From assembly GCA_050944855.1 (NCBI GenBank), contig JBMNRU010000010.1, positions 1 through 64,000 on the forward strand: 64,000 nucleotides of DNA, given 5' to 3'. This DNA is from Lactonifactor sp050944855. Its GTDB lineage: Bacteria > Bacillota > Clostridia > Lachnospirales > Lachnospiraceae. The notes under the pieces are model-generated. The model saw nothing but the letters and a program-made list of their open reading frames with translations. It made no database searches and was not told the origin of the DNA. A program made the position numbers and the translations under genes. Of this stretch, positions 34,901 through 42,228 are shown in pieces. The first letter of the stretch is position 1. Every line of letters starts with the position of its first letter.

Positions 34901-34972
34901 TGCTGCCTCCCGATTCACCTGAAAAATTTGGGGATCCTCCAGCCAATCCAAAGTTGGTACCATCGTCTTCAT
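31949..34972 (-). CDS. lacZ: GH2-family beta-galactosidase
   Basis: This 1007-residue LacZ-type enzyme hydrolyses lactose and related beta-galactosides. It has the jelly-roll N-terminal domain (WGFSYAPNPDAR, VPGHIQIQGYD, YPWDG), an immunoglobulin-like part, and the TIM barrel with RTSHYPN. The acid/base Glu is in SCGNES (about 458) and the nucleophile Glu in CEYTHAMGNS (about 525). The C-terminal beta-galactosidase small-chain domain has GYGPEENYIDR. No signal peptide is present, so it is cytoplasmic. The ATG at 34972 lies 4 nt after the upstream stop and has AAAAAGG ahead. It is coupled to the metallophosphoesterase gene. Confidence 0.95.
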   Translation of the reverse strand: MKTMVPTLDWLEDPQIFQVNREAAHSSHHFYERAEELELGENMPLKQSLNGIWGFSYAPNPDARIRDFYKPEYDCSAFAPIQVPGHIQIQGYDRCQYVNTMYPWDGREELRPPVISRTDNPVGSYVKYFTVKPGWEDKRVFLSFQGVETAFYVWVNGAFVGYGEDSFTPSDFEITGYLQPGENKLAVEVYKRSTGCWLEDQDFWRFSGIFREVYLYAVPKTHIRDLFIKGRLDDTYRQGILDVTLDVLGDMDGTAEVILLDEAGKRILRKEFPAEGRCHFAALVGKVQVWSAEIPYLYRLQIYLWDKNRQLVEVVQENVGFRRFEMKNGIMCINGKRIVFKGVNRHEFHMKKGRAITKEEMYQDIRFMKQHNINAVRTSHYPNQNLWYELCDRYGIYLIDEANLETHGSWQKLSVPEPSWNIPGDLPQWEAAVVDRARSMFERDKNHPSVLIWSCGNESYAGTGIQAISRFFHDQDDTRLVHYEGVFWNRKYDAISDMESRMYAKPEEVEAYLQSIPEKPYINCEYTHAMGNSCGGLSLYTALEDQYEKYQGGFIWDYMDQSILRVNEKGKEVFAYGGDFDDRPTDYEFCTNGIVYADRQPSPKAQEVKQLYANVKLYPEEKGVRIVNKNNFLSTDKYRFVYRVLRDGNCVFQDVFCKNVAPGMEGYQEWKLPSCTDPGEYVIEADMELAKDELWAEAGYVLCFGQMVWKRIEKEKPAASGKLQIVHGDVNIGVRGEHFSVMFSKAEGGMASLCYDGREYVTRTPKLTFWRACTDNDRGCSHGFDKAQWLTAGLFQKLKETQVKEWEGGIQVRFVYLLPTQPQTECEVIYQVGCDGIIHVQAIYHGKKGLPELPAFGMEMKVKEALHQVSYYGYGPEENYIDRCQGARLGIFATTARDNVSRYVIPQECGNRTGVRWVKVIDSAGKGLCFAAEGTPLESSVLPYSAYELETASHLEDLPEIQYTWIRLLACQMGVGGDDSWGAPVHEEYRIPSDQEWRAAFTISPVL

Positions 34973-34976
34973 AATA

Positions 34977-35582
34977 TCATCTATCCTTTTTTTCATATTC
35001 AATCTCACAATACTCATAAGCATTGATCACAACCGTATCTTCAAATTTTGATTTCTGAGGAATCCGTATTCCATAATTCCTGTGAATATGGCCATGGAGA
35101 AAATATTTAGGCTGATATTTTTTTAATAATGTGCAAAAACACTCAAATCCTCTGTGACTCAAATAATCAAAATCATTATGGTTTCTCGCCGGCGCATGCG
35201 CCACCAGAATATCAAAACCTTTATGCTGCCAGATTTTAGGCATAAGCTTCCAGATACGCCTTTTCATCTGTCTCTCTGTATACATATTCCGTCCATCTTT
35301 ATAACGGTAAGATCCTCCAAGACCTAAAATCCTTATTCCCTGATATACCACCAGATCCCCGTCAATACATTCACAGCCTTCCGGCGGATTATCCGCAAAA
35401 CTGTCATCATGATTTCCATGTACGTAAAAAACCGGACATCTGGCCATGGTTACAAAAAATTCCAGATAATATTTCGGCAGATCTCCACAGGCTATAATCA
35501 AATCGTATTCCCGCAGACATCCCGGACGATAATAGTCATACAATTTTTTTGCTCTTACATCAGACAGCGCCAGTATTTTCAT
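34977..35582 (-). CDS. Metallophosphoesterase
   Basis: This 201-residue calcineurin-like phosphoesterase has all motifs: LALSDV early, ACGDLPKYYLEF, FYVHGNHDD and, at the end, FLHGHIHRNYG. Two metal sites are complete. The substrate is unknown. It precedes lacZ with the stop 4 nt before the lacZ start, so the two are translationally coupled, which is unusual because no link between the two activities is known. The ATG follows GGTGAG. The upstream region is shared with a divergent ParB-BMP gene. Confidence 0.88.
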   Translation of the reverse strand: MKILALSDVRAKKLYDYYRPGCLREYDLIIACGDLPKYYLEFFVTMARCPVFYVHGNHDDSFADNPPEGCECIDGDLVVYQGIRILGLGGSYRYKDGRNMYTERQMKRRIWKLMPKIWQHKGFDILVAHAPARNHNDFDYLSHRGFECFCTLLKKYQPKYFLHGHIHRNYGIRIPQKSKFEDTVVINAYEYCEIEYEKKDR

Positions 35583-35634
35583 GTTTTATCTCACCAACAA
35601 TATGTTCTTATTTGCAAACAAATTCACGTTATAG

Positions 35635-35648
35635 TATAGTATACTATA
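35635..35648. promoter_or_regulatory. Palindrome in the divergent metallophosphoesterase/BMP promoter region
   Basis: TATAGTATACTATA is a perfect 14-bp palindrome about 40 bp before the ATG of the BMP-fusion gene. It may include the -10 box and act as an operator. Confidence 0.45.
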
Positions 35649-35686
35649 AATATTGATTCACTTACAAGTTATGAAGGAGGGAATTT

Positions 35687-37546
35687 ATGTCCAATTTCAT
35701 TGCAGAAGCCACTGTCGATTACGAAAACGCATACCGTCTTGGAAAGAGAAGCGGAGGACATTTAAAATATTTAGACGAGGTTTTAAAAGAGAATCATATC
35801 CGTGTCCCTAAAGAAATTTCCCTGGGATTGGTAGAAATCCCCATGGAACAGATTGTGGGAACCAAAACCGAAGGAAGAGCTACCGCTTTTGCCCAAAACT
35901 TTTATCCCATATTGGAACCAAAAACAGAATTTTCCAACAAGTGGATCTCCCTTTGTGCCTCCCATCTGGACGAAGGAATACAAGAGCCCATCCACGCCTA
36001 TGAATTCATGAATGAATTTTACGTGGTAGAAGGCAACAAACGCGTCAGTGTTTTAAAATATTTTGACGCTCCTTCCATCAGCGCTTATGTCATACGCATT
36101 GTACCTCCCTATAAAGATGATAAAGAAACCAGAATATACTATGAATTCATGAAATTCTACAGTCTTTCTTCTATATACTATATTCATTTTACAAAGGAAG
36201 GCAGTTATGATAAATTACAAAAACTTGTAGGCAAACATCCGGTAGAGTCCTGGAGCATAGACGAACAGCGTCAATTCAGCTCTCTTTACTATCATTTTCT
36301 GGATACATACCAGAAAATGGATATCGACAAACTGTCCATTTCCCCCGGTGATGCCTTCCTCTCCTTTATCAACCTATACGATTACCAGACCTTGATCAAA
36401 GAGGATTACAGTGAGATCACCAAAAAGCTGGAACAAATGGAAGATGAGTTCAAGCTGCTGGATTCTGAAGACTCCATTCAGCTACATATGGATCCTGCCG
36501 ATTCGAAAAAGAAAAATCTGCTTAAACGGCTGCTTCCAACCGGAGTATCACATCTTAAAGTAGGTTTTATCCACAAAAAATCTTCTGAAACCTCCGGCTG
36601 GACTTACGCCCACGAACTGGGCCGAACACATTTGGAAAATAAGTTTCCCAATCAGGTTACCACTACCTTTTACAATGGAGCTACAAAAGAAAATGCAGCC
36701 CAGCTTCTGGAACAGGCCATTGCAGACGGCAATCAGCTGATTTTTACTACTTCTCCGTATTTGTCAAAGGAAAGCTTAAAAGCGGCTCTGGAACACCCGG
36801 ATGTGAAAATCCTGAACTGTTCTCTCAACAATTCCCATAAGTCCATGCGAACTTATTGTCTGAGAATATATGAAGTTAAATTTATACTGGGTGCTATTGC
36901 CGCCTCTATATCGCCCAATGGAAAACTGGGTTACGTTACCGGTTATCCGCTCTATGGAACAGAAATCATCAACGCCTTTGCACTAGGTGCAAAAATGGTA
37001 AATCCAAGGGCAAAAGTATACTTGCCGGGAGACAAGATACTGGCAGAAGATAAGGATTATTTTGCAAAAAATAATATTTCCATTATCTGCGGAAAAGATA
37101 TGACTGCGGCAGGTCTTTTCGATCCTCGTTTCGGTCTTTATGAGCAGCGGCAGGATACCTTATTTCACATTGCCATGCCGATATGGAACTGGGGCAGATT
37201 TTATGAAAAAATGATCCGAAATATTATGGAAGGAAACTGGAATCTGGATGATACTTCCACAGAGACTACCGGTTTAAGTTATTGGTGGGGACTCTCTGCA
37301 GGAGTTGTGGATATCGTTCTCTCCCGCCATCTGCCCAGCGGTACCCTAAAGCTGGCCAATCTCTTGAAAGAAAATATTGCTCATTATGGTTTTTCTCCAT
37401 TTTCGGGAATTTTGTATTCACAGGATGGTCTGGTGCAGCCTGATCCCAATTACACACTGACGCCAAAAGAAATTCTTTCCATGAACTGGCTGTCAGACAA
37501 CGTAGTCGGAACTATTTGCAAAACAGAAGACGAAATTATTGTTTGA
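35687..37546 (+). CDS. Cytoplasmic ParB-like / BMP (nucleoside-binding) fusion protein
   Basis: The product is 619 residues and begins MSNFIAEATVDYENAYR, with no signal peptide or lipobox. Residues about 45-145 resemble the ParB/sulfiredoxin-like N-terminal domain, with VVEGNKRVSVLKYF as the core. A helical linker with an acidic coiled-coil segment (about 230-270) follows. Residues about 290-619 are a BMP-type periplasmic-binding fold (KVGFIHKKSSETSGWTYAHE, FILGAIAASISP, GYVTGYPLYGTE), the PnrA/Med family that binds purine nucleosides. BMP proteins are normally lipoproteins of ABC importers; this one should be cytosolic. A nucleoside-sensing or nucleotide-using role is inferred. The ATG follows AAGGAGG. 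Confidence 0.82.
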   Translation: MSNFIAEATVDYENAYRLGKRSGGHLKYLDEVLKENHIRVPKEISLGLVEIPMEQIVGTKTEGRATAFAQNFYPILEPKTEFSNKWISLCASHLDEGIQEPIHAYEFMNEFYVVEGNKRVSVLKYFDAPSISAYVIRIVPPYKDDKETRIYYEFMKFYSLSSIYYIHFTKEGSYDKLQKLVGKHPVESWSIDEQRQFSSLYYHFLDTYQKMDIDKLSISPGDAFLSFINLYDYQTLIKEDYSEITKKLEQMEDEFKLLDSEDSIQLHMDPADSKKKNLLKRLLPTGVSHLKVGFIHKKSSETSGWTYAHELGRTHLENKFPNQVTTTFYNGATKENAAQLLEQAIADGNQLIFTTSPYLSKESLKAALEHPDVKILNCSLNNSHKSMRTYCLRIYEVKFILGAIAASISPNGKLGYVTGYPLYGTEIINAFALGAKMVNPRAKVYLPGDKILAEDKDYFAKNNISIICGKDMTAAGLFDPRFGLYEQRQDTLFHIAMPIWNWGRFYEKMIRNIMEGNWNLDDTSTETTGLSYWWGLSAGVVDIVLSRHLPSGTLKLANLLKENIAHYGFSPFSGILYSQDGLVQPDPNYTLTPKEILSMNWLSDNVVGTICKTEDEIIV

Positions 37547-37824
37547 TATACCGGCTTCCCGCCACTATCATACGCATCTTCAGAGCAGGCCGCTGCCATC
37601 TGTCTAATGGGCGCCTCTCACTTAGACTATAAACCTTTGTAGCTACATAGCTGCTTTATAATATTTCACATGCTTCGTAAGTCAACTGGGCTTGTTCGAC
37701 CTATATCACAAGGGAGTGCCATACCGCACTCCCTTGTGTTGATTACGTTACATAAACAAAACAAATATTCTATTAGTATTCTATTAATTATTAGTATATA
37801 ATTACTGACATAAAGTGAAAAAAG
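37547..37824. other. Intergenic DNA with a terminator
   Basis: After the BMP stop there is no open frame. The stretch holds the strong hairpin at 37707-37738 and then very AT-rich DNA leading into the decayed kinase fragment. I see nothing else. Confidence 0.5.
37707..37738. terminator. Terminator hairpin after the ParB-BMP gene
   Basis: A perfect 13-bp stem (CACAAGGGAGTGC / GCACTCCCTTGTG) with the loop CATACC. The following TT is short, so this could also be a stable processing hairpin. Confidence 0.75.
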
Positions 37825-37985
37825 TCAAAAGTTGGTTTAAAAGAGCCTTAAAATAAGAAATATTATTAATTATTTTAATTTATTACGGATTTTGCGTAAC
37901 ATTTGGACGTTTTATTTCGGATAATTATAGGAAACTATTGGTAATAGTCACAGCATTACGTATTTCATGAGTAAGCTTTGAGAGA
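37825..37985 (-). pseudogene. Remnant of the orphan histidine kinase gene (second copy)
   Basis: On the minus strand this stretch aligns with the first ~90 codons of the histidine kinase at 13817-14587. The blocks at 37863-37920 and 37923-37982 match positions about 14038-13983 and 13980-13921, with roughly 80-88 % identity. The part around the H box is recognisable (TCATGAAATACGTAAT in coding sense), but the first ~35 codons are deleted and no intact frame remains. It is the outer end of the duplicated block that contains the HIT and sigma copies. Confidence 0.85.
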
Positions 37986-38055
37986 ATAGTAATGGAAGCG
38001 TCTATACCACAACTGACCGAAAAACATACCAAAGATAAAAGTAGGAGGTCATCAA

Positions 38056-38349
38056 ATGACGAAATGTATTTTTTACAAGATTACAAATGGGGAAATCCCG
38101 ACAACAACCATTTATGAAAATGAGGGATTCCAAATAACGTCCAATAAAAAATATTGCCCGCTTCTTCCAAAATCACATTATGCAGATCTCAATAAATTAT
38201 CCAAAAAGATGACACAAACAGCGGCGGTGCTGACGAAAAAAATTATAATGATTTCATACTATAAAGGCAATCATACAGTAGTGGAATGGACTCCTGGAAC
38301 GTTGTCTGAGGAAAATAAAGGAAAGATTATCTCCAAATTTTATGCGTAA
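38056..38349 (+). pseudogene. Decayed HIT-family gene (second copy), catalytic motif deleted
   Basis: The frame is still open (97 codons, ATG after AGGAGG) and aligns with the 134-residue HIT protein at 13304-13708. The first ~65 residues and the last ~30 (VVEWTPGTLSEENKGKIISKF) are kept. About 35 residues in the middle are missing, including the whole HFHLH motif, and the second Cys of the N-terminal CxxC is Tyr. Histidine-triad activity is therefore impossible. I call it a pseudogene, though a non-enzymatic role cannot be excluded. The sigma gene copy follows after 26 bp. Confidence 0.85.
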
Positions 38350-38375
38350 GGTCAATAGAGGAGGGGACCTGAAAC

Positions 38376-38909
38376 ATGAACAGAAATACAAAAGAGAACC
38401 ATTTTAAAGAAGTTTATGAAAAATACTGCAATCTGGTAATGAAAATTGCTAATACTATTGTACATGATTATGTTTTGGCTCAGGATATCTGTCAGGATGT
38501 ATTTGTGAGATATTGCGAGAAAGGTATGAATATTGAAGAGGATTTTCTGAGAGCCTGGTTTATCATGAACACGAAACGTAAAGCCATTGACTATTTAAAA
38601 AAATCTTATCAGAAGCATGAGATGGTAGATATATTCGACCCGTATAAAACGGATAAAACAGAGACCAGCGGGGCAGACGATTTGATTAACAATATCATTC
38701 TGAAAGATATGACGTGCCGGTTCTTGTATGACTTAGAAAAGCACAATGAGGATTGGTACAAGATTGTTGTCGGAGTTTTAATCGAAAACAAATCTGAAAA
38801 AGAAGTGGCCCGGGAACTGCACATGTCACCAGGAAATTTGCGTGCAAAGCTCTATAGAGCGAAAGTTTGGATTCGTGAAAATTACAAAGATGAGTATGAA
38901 GACCTGTAA
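38376..38909 (+). CDS. Small sigma-70-family sigma factor (copy 2)
   Basis: This 177-residue protein is the same length as copy 1 at 12744-13277 and about 84 % identical (28 differences by my count). Changes cluster in two places: residues 51-62 and the segment between regions 2 and 4 (about 87-105, DPYKTDKTETSGADDLINN instead of DADKADKVEPSEADEMIDN). Regions 2 (DICQDVFVRYCEKG) and 4 (KSEKEVARELHMSPGNLRAKL) are preserved. The ATG follows GGAGGGG. It is intact although its HIT neighbour is dead, so it is probably under selection. A hairpin and a terminator follow. Confidence 0.88.
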   Translation: MNRNTKENHFKEVYEKYCNLVMKIANTIVHDYVLAQDICQDVFVRYCEKGMNIEEDFLRAWFIMNTKRKAIDYLKKSYQKHEMVDIFDPYKTDKTETSGADDLINNIILKDMTCRFLYDLEKHNEDWYKIVVGVLIENKSEKEVARELHMSPGNLRAKLYRAKVWIRENYKDEYEDL

Positions 38910-38932
38910 AAATAGAAGTAAATAATTATGAT

Positions 38933-38975
38933 GTATCTTTTCTATTGAATATTTGAGGCTGCAAAGAAAAGATAC
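38933..38975. repeat. Inverted repeat after sigma copy 2
   Basis: GTATCTTTTCT (38933-38943) and AGAAAAGATAC (38965-38975) are perfect 11-bp arms around a 21-nt loop. There is no U-tract; it could be a binding site or an mRNA 3'-end structure. Confidence 0.5.
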
Positions 38976-38979
38976 GACT

Positions 38980-39019
38980 GGGTGAAAGGCTTAAAAATGA
39001 GCTTTCCACCCTTGTTTTA
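38980..39019 (+). terminator. Terminator after sigma copy 2
   Basis: GGGTGAAAGGCT pairs with AGCTTTCCACCC (one mismatch) around an 8-nt loop and is followed by TTGTTTTAT. Confidence 0.7.
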
Positions 39020-39080
39020 TATATGCCGTCTGACGGATGACATGTCAATAACAGGAAGTCTTCCCCTGAAGACGAAAATT

Positions 39081-39115
39081 GCCCCCGTTCATCTTTAAAG
39101 AAGAAGGGGGCTTTT
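39081..39115. terminator. Terminator for the amino-acid permease gene
   Basis: GCCCCC (39081-39086) pairs with GGGGGC (39106-39111), with inner pairing TTC-TCTT/AAGA-GAA. AAAA flanks the left and TTTT the right, so it can act in both directions. It lies 11 bp beyond the permease stop. Confidence 0.8.
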
Positions 39116-39125
39116 CACAGACAAA

Positions 39126-40502
39126 TTAATTTTCCAAACCGCTGGTATATTCTTCAGAATCTGTCAATTCATAGCTGACTTCCATATTAACCTTACTGCT
39201 GTTGGCTCTTACTGATCCGTAGATGAAGGAGGCAATAACAACCAGAATGTTAAGAGTAAGCAGAACCGGAGGTAGATCAAGGAAGGATGTGGCACCACTG
39301 TAAAGAATCGTTGCCATACTTAACAGACCGAGAATGATAAATACAGGTGTGTTAAGGTGAAACTTAGATTTCTTCCACGAATCAGGCAGAACCTTAGGCA
39401 GCCTGAAGAAGCACAGCAGAACCATGAATTTCGTAACCGCACCGATACCAATATTTACGTCAGCGATTGTATTAACATCAAGATTGAATAGAATCGGCAA
39501 TGTACAGCAAACCCAGTAGTAACCCAGCCAGAACAAAGGAGTACGATATTTGGGATGCAGCTTTGCCCAGGATTTCGGGAACCAGCCATCGTTACAGGAC
39601 TGAATCATAGGAATCGCAAAGGTAGCAATATCTGCGTTCAAAGTAGTAAGTAAAGCCATCCATGCACCACCGATCATGAAGAAGTAGTACAAAGGACGTG
39701 AGAAGATGACATCGGCAACAGTAGATAAAGGCTGTCCGGCAACATCAGCAACCGGCAGAACGCCTGCGGCAACGATAGACATCAAACCGTAGAAGATAGC
39801 TACACCAATCGTAGATACCAGCATGGCTCGAGGGATATCTCTTGCCGGGTCTTTAGCCTCCGGGCTGAAAGAAGACAGATACTGAGCACCATCACAGGTA
39901 AAACTCATAAGAATACTGGCTTTTAAAAGTCCGGGAATACCGCCTGTCATCCAACTTTGAGGATCGAAGTAATTTCCCTCCAAATGGGTAAAACCAATGA
40001 TCGTAAACAGTGTCAGGGCAATAGCCAGAACAAAAACTGTCAGGTTCTGCACTTTTGCAAATACGTTAACACCAAAGTAGTTAACTACGATCAAGATAGT
40101 TACGATACCGATAGCGATTACCTTTCTAGGTAAAAATGGTAGGAACGGCATAGCATAGTCAGCAAATGACAAGCAGTATAGTGCACAGGTAATACTGGTC
40201 AGGAAACAGATCAGAGAATAAGCACCCGCCCATTTCTTACCAAGCATGGTACCGATTATGGAGTACACGCCGCCTCGGAATCGAGCTACGGAGTTGATGA
40301 AGATCAAGGGCAGTCTCATACATAACATGAAGATAGCACCCAGGAAAATAGCGATGGGAACAGAACGTCCTGTGTCTGCAATAGCCCATCCTGTCAGGGA
40401 CATAATACCGGAACCAACAATGGAACCGACACCAGCCAGTACCAAGTCTTTAAACGTTAGTACTCGTTTCAAATCTTTTGATGATGTTAATTGTTCGGAC
40501 AT
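39126..40502 (-). CDS. APC-family amino-acid permease
   Basis: This 458-residue transporter has twelve hydrophobic segments. The first helix has the APC signature GVGSIVGSGIMSLTGWAI, and the conserved PxxLSSF-like stretch in TM6 is FTCDGAQYLSSFSPEAKDPARDIPRA in short pieces. It imports or exchanges amino acids or related amines; the substrate is not readable. It lies 67 bp downstream of an M20 peptidase gene on the same strand. A peptide- or amidated-amino-acid uptake and hydrolysis pair is the natural reading. The ATG follows GGAGG. Confidence 0.87.
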   Translation of the reverse strand: MSEQLTSSKDLKRVLTFKDLVLAGVGSIVGSGIMSLTGWAIADTGRSVPIAIFLGAIFMLCMRLPLIFINSVARFRGGVYSIIGTMLGKKWAGAYSLICFLTSITCALYCLSFADYAMPFLPFLPRKVIAIGIVTILIVVNYFGVNVFAKVQNLTVFVLAIALTLFTIIGFTHLEGNYFDPQSWMTGGIPGLLKASILMSFTCDGAQYLSSFSPEAKDPARDIPRAMLVSTIGVAIFYGLMSIVAAGVLPVADVAGQPLSTVADVIFSRPLYYFFMIGGAWMALLTTLNADIATFAIPMIQSCNDGWFPKSWAKLHPKYRTPLFWLGYYWVCCTLPILFNLDVNTIADVNIGIGAVTKFMVLLCFFRLPKVLPDSWKKSKFHLNTPVFIILGLLSMATILYSGATSFLDLPPVLLTLNILVVIASFIYGSVRANSSKVNMEVSYELTDSEEYTSGLEN

Positions 40503-40569
40503 TTTATTGTCCTCCTTCCCTTATATGTATAATATGTGTCTAATGGAGACGAATAATCTTTATCCGTTT

Positions 40570-41799
40570 TCATCCATTGTAGTTTTTCTTGAATTCTTCT
40601 TTGATTTTTGCAAGATTTTCAGGATCTGCCCCTACTCGATAGCCTGTCAATGCCATGAGTTTGCCAGCTAAGATACTCTGATCAATAGGGAATTCCTGAC
40701 AAGTTAAAGCGGCAATTTCGTTACTGTGGCCGATAGGGGTAACCTCATCATCTTTTACAATGGGGAATGTAATCTCAACTGTGGGAATCTCGTAAGCAAT
40801 ACAGCCTAAGTCAGTAGATGCCTTCGGCATAGCTCCGAATGGAAACTTAGAACCGTCAATCCCAAGATCATTTGCATAATCAGCGGCCATATGGTACAGG
40901 CTGGGAACCGGAGTTGCACAATACATGGGGGCATCCCATTCGTATTCAGCTGTCGTTTCGGTCATCAGTTCTGCACCTTTCACGATATTATCCACTTTTT
41001 CCATTAAAGAATTCAATTCTTCGGAAGAGTTAGCACGTACTTCCAGGCTGAGTGTAGCTAAATCTGGAACAGCATTGGGAACAGCCCCTCCGTTGGTGAT
41101 AACATAATGAATACGATCTGTTTCGACTGTATGCTCCCGTAAAAATTCTAATGCAATACTTGTCAAAATGACTGCATCTAATGCGCTGCGGCCATTTTCC
41201 GGTTCCGAAGATGAATGTGCAGTTTTTCCTTTAAAGGTGAGTCGCTTTTCAGGAGCATGCCAAGCCATAGCTTTCTGTGTTACTTCAGAAACCCAGCGTG
41301 AGCCATAGTGACAGGCAAGCATTAAATCTACGCCTTCCATATGGCCGCCTTCTAAAATAAAATGCTTAGAGCCGGTTACTTCTTCTGCTGGAGAACCATA
41401 GACGATTACAGAACCGATTGAAGAAAATGCGTCTTTTAATCCTAAAGCGGCAGCAAAACCGGCAGAAGCTATAAGATTATGGCCACAGGAATGCCCATTG
41501 GGCATAGCATCATATTCCAGCACGACGGCTACAACCGGTCCGCCTTCTTTTCCCGTGTATGTGGCTTTAAAGGCTGTGGGCATATCTATTATTTTATTTA
41601 ATTTGGGATTTTTACCGACTAAACCTCTTTGTACTTCAAATCCTTGCCGTTCCAGCTCATCCATCAGTAAAGAAGAAGACTTGAATTCTTCCCAGCCCAC
41701 TTCGGCAAATTCCCATATTTTTTTAGCCACACGATGAATATCTTCTCTTTTGCTGTCGATTACTTCCATCATTCGTTTCTCTTCACAATTCATTCCCAT
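40570..41799 (-). CDS. M20-family amidohydrolase (AbgB-like, M20D)
   Basis: This protein is 409 residues from the ATG at 41799 (AGGAG upstream). Metal ligands lie in GHSCGHNLIASAG and, toward the C-terminus, TDLGCIAYEIPTVEITFP. The dimerisation (lid) domain is inserted at about 190-300 with TAHSSSEPENGRSALDA. It resembles the M20D group of p-aminobenzoyl-glutamate and N-acyl-amino-acid hydrolases. It probably splits an amide-linked amino acid taken up by the following permease. It is cytoplasmic; there is no signal peptide. Confidence 0.87.
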   Translation of the reverse strand: MGMNCEEKRMMEVIDSKREDIHRVAKKIWEFAEVGWEEFKSSSLLMDELERQGFEVQRGLVGKNPKLNKIIDMPTAFKATYTGKEGGPVVAVVLEYDAMPNGHSCGHNLIASAGFAAALGLKDAFSSIGSVIVYGSPAEEVTGSKHFILEGGHMEGVDLMLACHYGSRWVSEVTQKAMAWHAPEKRLTFKGKTAHSSSEPENGRSALDAVILTSIALEFLREHTVETDRIHYVITNGGAVPNAVPDLATLSLEVRANSSEELNSLMEKVDNIVKGAELMTETTAEYEWDAPMYCATPVPSLYHMAADYANDLGIDGSKFPFGAMPKASTDLGCIAYEIPTVEITFPIVKDDEVTPIGHSNEIAALTCQEFPIDQSILAGKLMALTGYRVGADPENLAKIKEEFKKNYNG

Positions 41800-42228
41800 A
41801 TTCTTTTCTCCTATCATCTTTTTTGCTTTCAGGTATTACAGGTATCTATATCTACTTAAAGTAGCCTTTTCATGAAAAGTCTGAACATAATATAGCATAT
41901 CTGTCTATTGTGTACAATACTTTTTTTTAATTCCAAAAATGTGCCATTTATATTTAAATTCGCGTATTTTTTAACAAAATTTTATGCAAAAAATCAGATG
42001 TTGTTCTTTGCTTTGTTGATAAAAATTGACATATTTTTTTATCAGACAAATGGAAATACCACCTAAAATTAACGCCATGAATCATGTGTTCCAAAAGGCT
42101 AGAATATTCTGGAAATTATAAGGAAAAGAAGGCATGTTGTGAACATTTGTGCAACGAAACACTTATCAGGATATCCTGCCTATGTTATAATATAGATAAA
42201 ATAATTGGGTATTGGGGGAATGCCTTTC
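41800..42228. other. Intergenic region between the M20 gene and the IS transposase
   Basis: AT-rich DNA with divergent promoter potential. TATAAT at 42186-42191 lies about 40 bp before the transposase start and is a good -10 candidate. The left copy of the 11-nt direct repeat is at 42069-42079. I could not find a terminal inverted repeat matching the right flank. Confidence 0.5.
42069..42079 (+). repeat. 11-nt direct repeat, left copy (TTAACGCCATG)
   Basis: The same 11 bases occur at 43922-43932, just past the other end of the transposase gene, in the same orientation. Both copies are followed 15-30 bp later by TCTGGAAAT. They may be part of the IS ends or a target duplication. Confidence 0.5.
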
